This document shows positions 16,946 through 24,828 of a stretch of DNA of 36,662 bases, one piece after another. Position 1 is the first letter of the stretch. Each line of letters opens with the position of its first letter. Both the position numbers and the translations under genes were made by a program. The notes beneath the pieces were generated by a model that ran no database searches, was not told where the DNA came from, and saw only the letters and a program-made list of their open reading frames with translations. This DNA is from CAYWNA01 sp964459305 (GTDB taxonomy: Bacteria > Planctomycetota > Planctomycetia > Pirellulales > Pirellulaceae): positions 1 through 36,662 of the forward strand of contig CAYWNA010000123.1 of assembly GCA_964459305.1 (NCBI GenBank), given 5' to 3'.

Positions 16946-16974
16946 TTGAAGCTCTGGTTGTGCGGCACTAAGAT
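16946..16974 (+). promoter_or_regulatory. Possible promoter of phnX
   Basis: TTGAAG (16946-16951) and TAAGAT (16969-16974) are separated by 17 bp, each matching 4 of 6 consensus bases. The predicted start near 16981 would give a leader of about 27 nt that includes the AAAGGAAC ribosome site. Confidence 0.35.
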
Positions 16975-17007
16975 CACGGGCATTCGCTTCTCAAAGGAAC
17001 AACTACG

Positions 17008-17841
17008 ATGAACGAGTTTTGCTATCTGCGCAGATATCGAGGCAAGCTGAAAGCGGTCCTTCTGGATTGGGCCGGCACGACGATGGACTACGGCTGCTAC
17101 GCTCCGGCGGTGGTGTTCATCGAGGTCTACAAGCGACAGGGCGTCGAGATCAGCATTGAGGAGGCTCGCGAGCCAATGGGTGCACACAAGAAAGTGCACA
17201 TTCGCAAGATCTCGCAAAACCCAGCCGTGGCGAAGCGTTGGGAACTGGTCCACGGCAAGCCGCCTGGCGAAGAGGATGTTGAGCAGATGTTCGCCGAGTT
17301 CGTGCCGCTGCAACTGGACTGCCTGGCCGACTACGCCGACCTGATCCCCGGATGCTTGGAGGCAGTCGAGGCCTGCCGCAAGCGCGGGTATAAGATCGGT
17401 TCGACGACCGGCTACACCACCGAGATGATGGACATCTTGCAGGACGAGGCGAAGCAGCGCGGCTATGTGCCGGACTCGACCGTCTGTGCCGCCCAGGTCC
17501 CTGCCGGCCGGCCCGGACCGTGGATGTGCCTCGAGAACATCAAACAACTGGGCATCTATCCACCCGAAGCGTGCGTCAAGATCGACGACACGCTGCCGGG
17601 CGTCGAGGAGGGCCTCAACGCCGCCATGTGGACGATCGGTCTGGCCAAAACCGGCAACGAGATCGGCTTGACCGAGCAGGAGATCGACTCGCTGGACCCG
17701 ACAGATTACCAGCGCCGCATCGAACGGGCCTACGATCGCATGCGGCAGTGCGGCGCCCACTACGTCGTGGACGGCATCGCCGACATCATGCCTTGTCTCG
17801 ACGACATCGAGCGTCGCCTGGCCAACGGTGAAAAACCCTGA
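17008..17841 (+). CDS. phnX: Phosphonoacetaldehyde hydrolase (phosphonatase)
   Basis: The 277-residue product is full length for PhnX, the HAD-superfamily enzyme that cleaves phosphonoacetaldehyde to acetaldehyde and phosphate in the 2-aminoethylphosphonate pathway. Visible are the nucleophile motif LLDWAGTTMD (Asp20) and the cap-domain MGAHKKVHI, whose Lys61 corresponds to the Schiff-base lysine. HAD motif 2 is seen in GSTTGYTTEMM, and the substrate loop and acidic motif in GRPGPWMCLENI and VKIDDTLPGVEEGLNA. It is cytoplasmic, without a signal peptide. An AAAGGAAC ribosome site precedes the ATG. No transaminase (phnW), transporter or regulator for phosphonates lies in the window, so its aldehyde source is elsewhere. 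The neighbouring gene is convergent. Confidence 0.95.
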   Translation: MNEFCYLRRYRGKLKAVLLDWAGTTMDYGCYAPAVVFIEVYKRQGVEISIEEAREPMGAHKKVHIRKISQNPAVAKRWELVHGKPPGEEDVEQMFAEFVPLQLDCLADYADLIPGCLEAVEACRKRGYKIGSTTGYTTEMMDILQDEAKQRGYVPDSTVCAAQVPAGRPGPWMCLENIKQLGIYPPEACVKIDDTLPGVEEGLNAAMWTIGLAKTGNEIGLTEQEIDSLDPTDYQRRIERAYDRMRQCGAHYVVDGIADIMPCLDDIERRLANGEKP

Positions 17842-17994
17842 TGACCCAACGTTCGTTCAAGCTCCCGTTTGGAGCGACGGGGCACGTAGGGCCTGAAGAA
17901 AGTCGTCGGAACAGAAGCGAAAATTGGTACGATCGAGAATGGCGGGGGGCGCAGGAACGGGTTTGCGGACGGCAAGGATTCGTTGACAAGGCTC

Positions 17995-18062
17995 GTAGCT
18001 GGATTCGCAAGAATTCAGGCGGCGAGGGCGCAATTCGTCTGAATTCTTGCGAATCCAGCTAC
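17995..18062. repeat. Perfect 24-bp inverted repeat with 20-nt loop
   Basis: The left arm starts GTAGCTGGATTCGCAAGAAT (17995-18018) and is perfectly complemented at 18039-18062. It lies between the convergent stops of phnX (17841) and the isomerase-like gene (18107). It could end transcription from both sides, but there is no T-run, and its perfect arms look more like a dispersed hairpin element. No second copy is seen in the window. Confidence 0.85.
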
Positions 18063-18106
18063 AGATCCCTTCCTGCGCCCAATGGCGGGTGTAACGTGCC
18101 ACGGCA

Positions 18107-19039
18107 CTAGCAATCAACGCCGACCAATTCCTCGACAAACTTGCGTGCCTTCTTGGCCTCCGCGAGCGTGTGGGGCAAGTCGCCCGGTGCCAAGGTCTCG
18201 ATGATCAGCGGGCCGTGCTTGAACCCGCCTTGGCCAAGCCGCGCCATGAGTGCCCGAAAGTCAACGTCGCCCTCACCGGGTGTGAGCGCCACGTTCTTGG
18301 GATGCGCGTAGTCCTTGACGGACATGCCGGTGATCAGACCGTCAACCGTCGCGGCGTCCTTGACGGGATCGAGTTCACCGTTGGAATAGTAGTAGATATT
18401 GCCCGGGTCGTACATCACGGTGAAGTTTTCGTGGTTCACCTGTTCCACGGCCCGGCGCAATTGCGGCCCGGTGCCGGTCGTGCCGCCGTGGGGTTTGAGC
18501 ACGATAACCACCTTGTTTTCCGCAGCGTAGTCGCAACACTCGGCGACCGTCTTGCAGCAATCGCCGTAAGTCTGCTCGTTGCCCATGTGTGCCAGCATGA
18601 CCGACCACGCCCCAGCCGCGGCGCAATTGTCGATCATTTTTCGCAGGCCTTCCCCACCTGTGTCTAAGGGGATGCCGCCGCCATAGACGTTGGTGATCGC
18701 CAAACCGCGTTTCCTGGCCTCTTCGCCCACCTGCTGGGATTCTTCGAGCGTGGTCGCCGGTGCAATCACTCGCCGGGTGTTCGTCTTGGCGCCCGTCAGC
18801 CCGATATACTTGAAGCCCGCCTCGGAAATGGCGTCCATGGCCACACGATAGTCGTACTTGGCCCAAGGGCGCGTCCAGCATCCGATCTGCCAGCCCCGGT
18901 CCTCCAGGTAGGGCGGCGCCGCCATCACGGACCTGGCGGCAAGGTGCGGGAGCGCCAAGCTCGCCGCCCCAGCCACAAGCGTCCGGTGGAGAAATTTTCG
19001 TCGCGAGAGTTGGTCTGATGTTTGGGGTCTTATAGGCAT
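18107..19039 (-). CDS. Sugar phosphate isomerase/epimerase-like protein with Tat signal
   Basis: The 310-residue product opens with a twin-arginine signal (SRRKFLHRTLVAGAASLALP), so it is probably exported folded. The mature part is a xylose-isomerase-like TIM barrel (PF01261): IGCWTRPWAKYDYRVAMDAI, then the metal and substrate side VLKPHGGTTG, VMYDPGNIYYYSNGE, SVKDYAHPKN, TPGEGDVDFRALMARL and LIIETLAPGD. Such planctomycete proteins are annotated as sugar phosphate isomerases/epimerases or 3-keto-sugar-processing enzymes, but the reaction is not established. No ribosome site precedes the ATG; instead a strong promoter ends six bases before it, suggesting a leaderless message. Confidence 0.88.
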   Translation of the reverse strand: MPIRPQTSDQLSRRKFLHRTLVAGAASLALPHLAARSVMAAPPYLEDRGWQIGCWTRPWAKYDYRVAMDAISEAGFKYIGLTGAKTNTRRVIAPATTLEESQQVGEEARKRGLAITNVYGGGIPLDTGGEGLRKMIDNCAAAGAWSVMLAHMGNEQTYGDCCKTVAECCDYAAENKVVIVLKPHGGTTGTGPQLRRAVEQVNHENFTVMYDPGNIYYYSNGELDPVKDAATVDGLITGMSVKDYAHPKNVALTPGEGDVDFRALMARLGQGGFKHGPLIIETLAPGDLPHTLAEAKKARKFVEELVGVDC

Positions 19040-19045
19040 TGCCGC

Positions 19046-19073
19046 ATCATACCCGACCGCTGCTGATTGTCAA
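19046..19073 (-). promoter_or_regulatory. Sigma70-like promoter of the isomerase-like gene (leaderless)
   Basis: On the minus strand TTGACA (19073-19068) is followed after 16 bp by TATGAT (19051-19046), 6 of 6 and 5 of 6 matches to consensus. The predicted transcription start falls at or within a base or two of the ATG at 19039, and no ribosome site is present. This fits leaderless translation. Confidence 0.65.
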
Positions 19074-19217
19074 CAATTGGACCCCGCTGGGCGTAGTGCA
19101 AATGGCGGTGCCTCTGATAGAATCTATCGGTCGTTTGATGTTTTCTCCTTTGGCACAGGCGGCGTACGCCGTGCTGCACGTCGCCTGGAGCCAGGAATCA
19201 CCAGTAGGAGGTCCATG

Positions 19218-19718
19218 ATGTTAGAGGATATCACGATCACCAAGGCCATCGAGTTCGCTATCGCCACGGAAGAGATGGGGGTAAAGGCTTACACCGAACT
19301 CGCGAAGAGGTTCTCCGAGCAAGAAGAGATGAGTGCGGCTTTTTCTCTGCTGGCAGAAGATGAAATAGCGCATAAGGCTCAGTTTCGGGCCGTTCTCGGT
19401 CAGATCCCTTCGGAAGAAGGTGCGATGCCCAAGGATGAGAGGTCCACCTATCTTCGAGCCATGGCGATGTCAGAGTTTTTCCAAGGCGATAAGGGACTGA
19501 TGGAAAAACTCAACGCGGCGCAAAATCTGCCAGAGGCACTCATTCATGTGATTGGCTTCGAGAAGGCGACCTTCGGCTACTATCGGGCGGTCAAAGACGT
19601 GGTGGGAGAAAGTGAGGCCCTTGATGGTATCATCCGGTCGGAGAAAGCCCATATCATGAGGCTGATGAATTACATTCTGACAGACGAGAAGTTTAAAGGG
19701 CTCGCCGACGTCTTGTGA
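19218..19718 (+). CDS. Ferritin-like diiron protein (rubrerythrin-type four-helix domain)
   Basis: The start is set at ATG 19218 because TAGGAGGT, a near-perfect ribosome site, ends six bases upstream; ATG 19215 is too close. The 166-residue product is a four-helix ferritin-like domain with the diiron ligand pattern: a glutamate in FAIATEEMGVKAYTEL, the E-x-x-H pair in LLAEDEIAHKAQF, a glutamate in IGFEKATFGYYRAV and a final E-x-x-H in SEKAHIMRLM. It lacks the C-terminal rubredoxin domain of classical rubrerythrins. Family members detoxify peroxide or handle iron in the cytoplasm. It is divergent from the Tat-exported isomerase-like gene, and no partner gene suggests a more specific role. Confidence 0.88.
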   Translation: MLEDITITKAIEFAIATEEMGVKAYTELAKRFSEQEEMSAAFSLLAEDEIAHKAQFRAVLGQIPSEEGAMPKDERSTYLRAMAMSEFFQGDKGLMEKLNAAQNLPEALIHVIGFEKATFGYYRAVKDVVGESEALDGIIRSEKAHIMRLMNYILTDEKFKGLADVL

Positions 19719-20052
19719 GGCGGCAGGAGAACCGGACTGCACGTTCCGATCCGCCTCTTGCGCAGCCGCCAAGATGGCGGATCCAAGAGAATGCCTTGGT
19801 GGCTGCATAGCCGACAGTCAGTGCTGCTATACCATCCGCGGACAAGTCTGACCTGTAGCCGAACTCGCCAGAGTTTGGTTTTTCCCTACGCAGACCAAAG
19901 TCTGGCGACTTCGGCTACATGCGGAAAAGTGTCAATCCTGGCCACGGGTGGCATGAACGCTGGCGATGCATCTGTTTCTTGAAGGTCAGCCGCCGATCGT
20001 CAGACCGTCCAAGTGAGTCCGTTGCCGGCCTGAGAGGAAAAGTGCAAATGCG
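19719..20052. other. Intergenic region holding repeat copy B
   Basis: No gene is seen. The middle third is repeat copy B (19827-19954). A GAGAGG near 20032 is the closest ribosome-site-like sequence to the next start codon, but it is unusually distant (15 bases). Confidence 0.5.
19827..19954. repeat. Hairpin repeat family 1, full copy B
   Basis: Left arm CTATACCATCCGCGG, spacer ACAAGTCTGAC, inner stem 19855-19918 (GTAGCCGAACTCGCCAGA to TCTGGCGACTTCGGCTAC), right spacer GCGGAAAAGTGTC, and a decayed right arm CCACGGGTGGCAT. It has the same orientation as copies A and C and lies about 100 bp upstream of the 1481-residue gene. Confidence 0.92.
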
Positions 20053-23000
20053 ATGATGGCATGGGTGCTGCTTGCGGTTGTTTCTTCGAGCGATGGTTCG
20101 GTCCCAGAGGCCGATGCTAAACCATTCCGCAATGGTTCGTTTGAGACCGCCGGCGTTGGCGGTGTTGCAGAGGGGTGGGCTCACAGCGGACCCGGCGTTG
20201 CGGACCTGGACCCGGTGGTGCGCTGCGACGGCCGGGTCAGCCAGCGATTCCAGGGCCTGACTCGGAAGCAAACGGCGCTGTGGCAGGACGTGCGTGAGGC
20301 CCCAGCGGCCACGTTGCTGTTCCGGGCATGGGTGAAGTCTGACGGGCGTGTCGTGGCTCAGGTCGGCAAGTGCCAAGCCGCGTATCACGGGCAAGGCGAA
20401 TGGCAGCAGTTGGCGGCTCTGGCACGGCCTGAACTCGACGGCTCATTGCGGATTCGCTTCCTCGTGAGATCCCTTGCCGACGAGCCGGCCACGGTATGGC
20501 TGGACAACGTTTCACTTGTACCGGTCCAGCGACCAGAGCATGCGCCCCGTCGACGCGGCCGATTCGGTACCACGCGATTGGCAAAGAACGGCCAGTCACT
20601 CGCATGCATTGTCTATCCGAGCAAGGGCGAACATTGGATCAAACTTGCCGAGCGAGTCAGGGACCATGTCGAGCTGGTTGCGGGAGCGAGTCCGCGCGTG
20701 GTTTCCGACGTCGAGGCCACCGTCGATGGTCCTCCGGTGCTCAAGGCCGAGTACAGGAACCAACCCTTGATCCTGATTGGGCGACTGGGCCTGAATCGGG
20801 CCATGTGGCCCGCGTACAACCGGTTCCTGTGCGCAGTCGACGGGTACTATCCCGGTGGCGACGGCTATGTGGTGCGTACTGCGGCCAACGTTTTCCGCAA
20901 CGGGCACAACCACCTGATCCTCGGCGGCAGTACCGATCGCGGCGCGGAACGAGCCGTGGATCGTTTCATCGAACTGCTGTCGGGCGCGGAGGTGCCTTGG
21001 CTGCTGGACGCCCAACTCGGAGGAAACTGCCTGACCGCATTCCAGGAGTACGACAGGCGCTGGGCCGCGGACCCGTACAGTGTGATCCCACCGCCGATCG
21101 ATGCCGGGTACCAAACCGTTCGACGTTGGTACGAAAATGCCATGGGCTACTACTGGTCCGGTTGGGAGAGCTTTCATAGACGGATGCTGGGGTACGTCGA
21201 CACGGTCTTGGAGGATCAGGCTTACACGCATCACTACCTTGCCGAATTCCTCGTGCGCACCCACAACATGCTCGCAGAGAGCGAGAGCCTGTCCGAGCAG
21301 CAGCGAGATGCCCTGGACAGATTGATTGCTCAGAACTTCTGGGACTTCAGGCTCGGGCCCGATTTGAGTTGGATGACGGTCTTCTCGCCACCGTATGATG
21401 CGATTCGACTCACGAATCGCCACAGCATCGCGCCGTGGCTGGCCGACCTGACCATGGCCGACTTCCTTCATGAACATTTTGAGCTTGACGGGGAACTGGC
21501 GGACATTGTTGCGTTTCGCCGTAGCGAGAAGCACGCGTTCTTTCGTCACTGGGTCAGCCAGCGCTGGAGCCCGAGTCCGCCAGGCGCACACAACGGAATC
21601 GGATGTCACGAAGAGATCGTGGCCGCGATGTTCCGCTATGCGCTGCAACACGAACAGTATGCGTTCTTCGATTGCGGCCACGCGCGTCGTGCCCTGCACC
21701 TGGACTTCACGGATCATCATACCGGCTCCCTCACACGTCCCAGCGACGGGCAGGACTTGCCTCTGCTGCTGGGTATCACGGCTCACTACTACCAGGACGG
21801 GCGCTACGTTCGTCTGCTTCGGGAGCTGCCGCCCCGGAACTCGCGCCCGCCGTTCCAGGGGCGCTATGTCTGCGGGGTGCATCGCTACACTCCCGGGCCG
21901 GAACTGGCCGAGTCGCCTCTCGATAGCTTTGCTGGCATGCGTCTACCCGAATTCATGCCGCACCAAGAACGCAACCTGGCGAATTTCGGTGGACCGCGAT
22001 TCCGCAGGCCAACCATCGACGCGCCCGAGGCTTTCAATTTCCTGGCCTTTCGAAGCGGTTTCGAGCCCGACGACGACTACTTTGCTGTAAGCGGAGTTGC
22101 CGCCAGTTGTTCGCCCGGTGCCATTCTCGCGCTGGCCTGTCACGGAACGCACTGGCTCACCAGGCAGGCGACGTCGGTTGTCTCGGACCAGAACCCGTCG
22201 TATTTCGATCAGAACTCCGTGCATGTGTTGCGCGTCGATCGGTTGAGCGATGACCCTCTGCCGTACGCGTCCGTGGCTCGTTCGGACTATACCGCCGAAT
22301 GGCCGGGCGGCGGGGCCGTAGGATTCACGCTGGATCCTTTTGCCGGGGCTCGCTGGCAGCGTGAGATTGCCTGGCTGGGGTCGGGGCTCTACGTGGTGCG
22401 GGATACGGTGACGCCCGTCGGTCCCGGCCGGTATCAGGTAGTGGTCAATTGGCATCCCGCGGGTCGAGGTTCATGGGACGGTCAGGCGTGGACTAGCACG
22501 TCGCGTTCCGGCCGGTTCCGTATGACGCCGATCGGCGAGGGTTTTCGCCTTCTCGTTGATGAAACGGGCGCCAGTCACCTTCGTTTCATGGCAACGGATG
22601 CACTGACCGCGGGCGACTCGCGCACGATGCTCTCTGTTCTGCAATCCTATCGTGGCAATACCGCTTGGAGATCGGTCGTTGATAAGCACGAGGACATCTG
22701 GTTGACTTCGGCGAATGATGCGGCAGGGGCGATACGCGTGAAATGGCCTGCCGGAGGGCCACCTCAAGTGGAACACCGAGAAGAGCCACCACCCGGTCTA
22801 CTTGCTCCTTCGTTCGAAACTGCGGATGCCGGTGTATCCGGCGTTGATGGCACAGGTAGCTGGCGGGTCGCGTGGACGTACAACGGGTTGCAGAGATCAG
22901 CACGCGTTGCCGTGCTCCGCAACCTGCCCAACGATGTTGTGGATCTCGGACGCGTCGTGGACCTGGCAGAGATCCGGGCCGTGCACCGGATTGGCGGCCC

Positions 23001-24498
23001 CTGGCAGTCGTCGGAACTGCCCGACAAGGTCTGGACGGCCGTGCCAGACGCGACGGGGGCCATGCCTGCGTTGGATTCGGATGCGTGGCAACATGTCACG
23101 TCACCGCCCACGTGGCGACCCGGCACGCGGACATCAAACTATGGCGGTGCACATCCCGTAGACCGCGAGGCGCAGGCTTTTTGCTTCGACAGACGCGATG
23201 TCCGATTCGTGCGCGGCAAGGGGGCGAGCGGATGGTTCTATTTCGCGCGCGACGAGCAAGCCGCGCGCCGTCCACTCGTGCTTGACGTGGAAGACGTCGA
23301 CCGCGACGGAACGCCTGAGGTCCTGGTCAAACCACGCATCGTCAGGAAGTTCATCCGCCCCGCACGAGAAGAAGACGATGCCCTGGCGCTCGTCGGGGCC
23401 GATGGAGTCGAGCGATTTCAATACGAGCCGGCTCGCTGCATCGAGGATGCCGTTCTGCTCGACTACCTTGGCGATGGTACGCGCAAGGTGGCCACTGTGG
23501 GGCGGGCCGGAATGCTCCGGGTGTTCGATTCCGATGGCACGGTCCTCCAGCAAACCGATCTGTATCAGGCACACGTGCACTTTGACCAGCAGCATGGGCG
23601 CCCCAACACGCGCCATCCAGCAGGCGGCCTTGTCATGCCGTATGCCGTCGGCGCCTGGCGGAACGGGGCGGCGAAACGGGCGCGATTGGTCGTCGCTCGC
23701 TATGGGGCTTTCAGCTTCGTGGATGGCGATGGCCGGTTGGAGGGAGTATTGAAGGTGCCCGGCTACGTCAACCCGGCACTGTTGCCGAATGGCGTTGACT
23801 TCGACAGCGACGGTATCCAGGAGCAATTGGCTCTGGGGCGTGGTCGAGTCGCCCAACTGCACGGCGAGGGCACACCCTACGTCAGCGATCCGCGCGGCCC
23901 GCTTTTTTACCCCCAGGTCTACCGTTACAGGACGCTCGCCGAGCCTGCCTACTCCGATGTACTGGAGGGAGGACGGGTGTTTGCGTTCGATCTGCTTCCG
24001 TGGGGAAACGGTGCACGGTACGTGGCCATCGTCCGTACCGCCTACGCTGGCATTTACGACGGAACCAAGAACCAGTGGGCTTTCACATGGGTACCTTCGG
24101 TACGGATCGCGGCCGCCGTTGTGACCAATGGCGGCGCGAATTCGCTATCCATCGCCGCGGTCACAAACGATCGTCTTCTGTGGCGTCTGAAATGGACCGG
24201 GGAGCCAAGCGATCCTCCGGACGGCGGCGCGTCGCCCCTTGGCATCGACGTGCAACGACTGGCTGCGTCCCCGGGAGGTAACGGCGATCTGCTCATCGCG
24301 GGACGCGACGGCGTGTACTTGCTTGCCGAGGCCAGCCCCCTGCGGCTGATTGCGGAGGGCGCTTACACGGACGCCCGGTTCCTGGACGACCGATCCATCG
24401 CCGTCGCCACCGCAGACGGTCGCATTCTCCGTTTGAACTCAGCGCCCGAGCCGCATCACGCGGCTTCAGAACTTTCGGCCGAAATTCAAACTCCTTGA
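20053..24498 (+). CDS. Giant secreted protein with CBM-like, toroid-like and FG-GAP-like regions; unknown family
   Basis: The 1481-residue product is not one I can assign. Residues 1-20 form a short hydrophobic start. Residues about 25-155 (FRNGSFETAGVGGVAEGWAH to ATVWLDNVSLVPV) look like a carbohydrate-binding jelly roll of the CBM4/9 type. Residues about 180-320 (PLILIGRLGLNRAMWPAYNR, GGDGYVVRTAANVF, ILGGSTDRGAERAVDRFIEL) resemble the N-terminal domain of GH67 or DUF4838 proteins. Residues about 330-640 are helical and rich in aromatic and His residues (YYWSGWESFHRRML, GAHNGIGCHEEIV), as in alpha/alpha-toroid polysaccharide lyases, followed by beta-rich sequence. From about 1075 there are Asp-rich FG-GAP-like motifs (VEDVDRDGTPEVLV, DFDSDGIQEQLALG). 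A secreted polysaccharide-active enzyme is the best guess. The ribosome site is weak. Confidence 0.8.
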   Translation: MMAWVLLAVVSSSDGSVPEADAKPFRNGSFETAGVGGVAEGWAHSGPGVADLDPVVRCDGRVSQRFQGLTRKQTALWQDVREAPAATLLFRAWVKSDGRVVAQVGKCQAAYHGQGEWQQLAALARPELDGSLRIRFLVRSLADEPATVWLDNVSLVPVQRPEHAPRRRGRFGTTRLAKNGQSLACIVYPSKGEHWIKLAERVRDHVELVAGASPRVVSDVEATVDGPPVLKAEYRNQPLILIGRLGLNRAMWPAYNRFLCAVDGYYPGGDGYVVRTAANVFRNGHNHLILGGSTDRGAERAVDRFIELLSGAEVPWLLDAQLGGNCLTAFQEYDRRWAADPYSVIPPPIDAGYQTVRRWYENAMGYYWSGWESFHRRMLGYVDTVLEDQAYTHHYLAEFLVRTHNMLAESESLSEQQRDALDRLIAQNFWDFRLGPDLSWMTVFSPPYDAIRLTNRHSIAPWLADLTMADFLHEHFELDGELADIVAFRRSEKHAFFRHWVSQRWSPSPPGAHNGIGCHEEIVAAMFRYALQHEQYAFFDCGHARRALHLDFTDHHTGSLTRPSDGQDLPLLLGITAHYYQDGRYVRLLRELPPRNSRPPFQGRYVCGVHRYTPGPELAESPLDSFAGMRLPEFMPHQERNLANFGGPRFRRPTIDAPEAFNFLAFRSGFEPDDDYFAVSGVAASCSPGAILALACHGTHWLTRQATSVVSDQNPSYFDQNSVHVLRVDRLSDDPLPYASVARSDYTAEWPGGGAVGFTLDPFAGARWQREIAWLGSGLYVVRDTVTPVGPGRYQVVVNWHPAGRGSWDGQAWTSTSRSGRFRMTPIGEGFRLLVDETGASHLRFMATDALTAGDSRTMLSVLQSYRGNTAWRSVVDKHEDIWLTSANDAAGAIRVKWPAGGPPQVEHREEPPPGLLAPSFETADAGVSGVDGTGSWRVAWTYNGLQRSARVAVLRNLPNDVVDLGRVVDLAEIRAVHRIGGPWQSSELPDKVWTAVPDATGAMPALDSDAWQHVTSPPTWRPGTRTSNYGGAHPVDREAQAFCFDRRDVRFVRGKGASGWFYFARDEQAARRPLVLDVEDVDRDGTPEVLVKPRIVRKFIRPAREEDDALALVGADGVERFQYEPARCIEDAVLLDYLGDGTRKVATVGRAGMLRVFDSDGTVLQQTDLYQAHVHFDQQHGRPNTRHPAGGLVMPYAVGAWRNGAAKRARLVVARYGAFSFVDGDGRLEGVLKVPGYVNPALLPNGVDFDSDGIQEQLALGRGRVAQLHGEGTPYVSDPRGPLFYPQVYRYRTLAEPAYSDVLEGGRVFAFDLLPWGNGARYVAIVRTAYAGIYDGTKNQWAFTWVPSVRIAAAVVTNGGANSLSIAAVTNDRLLWRLKWTGEPSDPPDGGASPLGIDVQRLAASPGGNGDLLIAGRDGVYLLAEASPLRLIAEGAYTDARFLDDRSIAVATADGRILRLNSAPEPHHAASELSAEIQTP

Positions 24499-24828
24499 AT
24501 TCCCGGAGTTATACCGGGGCCGATGAGGAATGGGACATTTTCTCGTCTATACCGCCCGCGGGCCAGATTGATCGTAACCCGACGCGTAAGCGAGGGCGTA
24601 ACGCATTGCCTCGCTTACGGGGTAAACGAGTAGTCAGTAGTCGCGAGACCTTTTCCCCGAACCGGCATTACACGACTGGCCCCAATTCTGAGCAACTGGG
24701 CGCCCTGCGGCCGGTAAGCTAGGCAAGCCAGGCGGAGTGGACGGTTGGATTGACATTAACTTGCCGATCAGCACGCTTGTGCCGATTTTGACTGTAGTAC
24801 GAAAGGCAACTGTCTTAAGGAATATGCC
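24499..24828. other. Intergenic region with truncated repeat G
   Basis: No gene is seen in these 330 bp. A truncated family 2 repeat occupies 24549-24625. A TTGACA at 24750-24755 could be a -35 box for the HEAT-protein gene, but I find no matching -10 box at 16-18 bp. Confidence 0.45.
24549..24625. repeat. Truncated copy G of hairpin repeat family 2
   Basis: The left outer arm (ATACCGCCCGCGG), spacer and inner left arm (AACCCGACGCGTAAGCGAGG) are intact. The inner right arm (CCTCGCTTACG) breaks off after 11 bases and the right outer arm is missing. The element therefore decayed by deletion. Confidence 0.82.

Noticed and set aside
16771..17760. 329-codon minus-strand frame over phnX
   Set aside because: phnX is unmistakable on the other strand; the antisense product has no recognisable features.
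20596..21882. 428-codon minus-strand open frame inside the 1481-residue gene
   Set aside because: It is antisense to a well-supported coding frame in GC-rich DNA; its protein lacks domain-like patterns.
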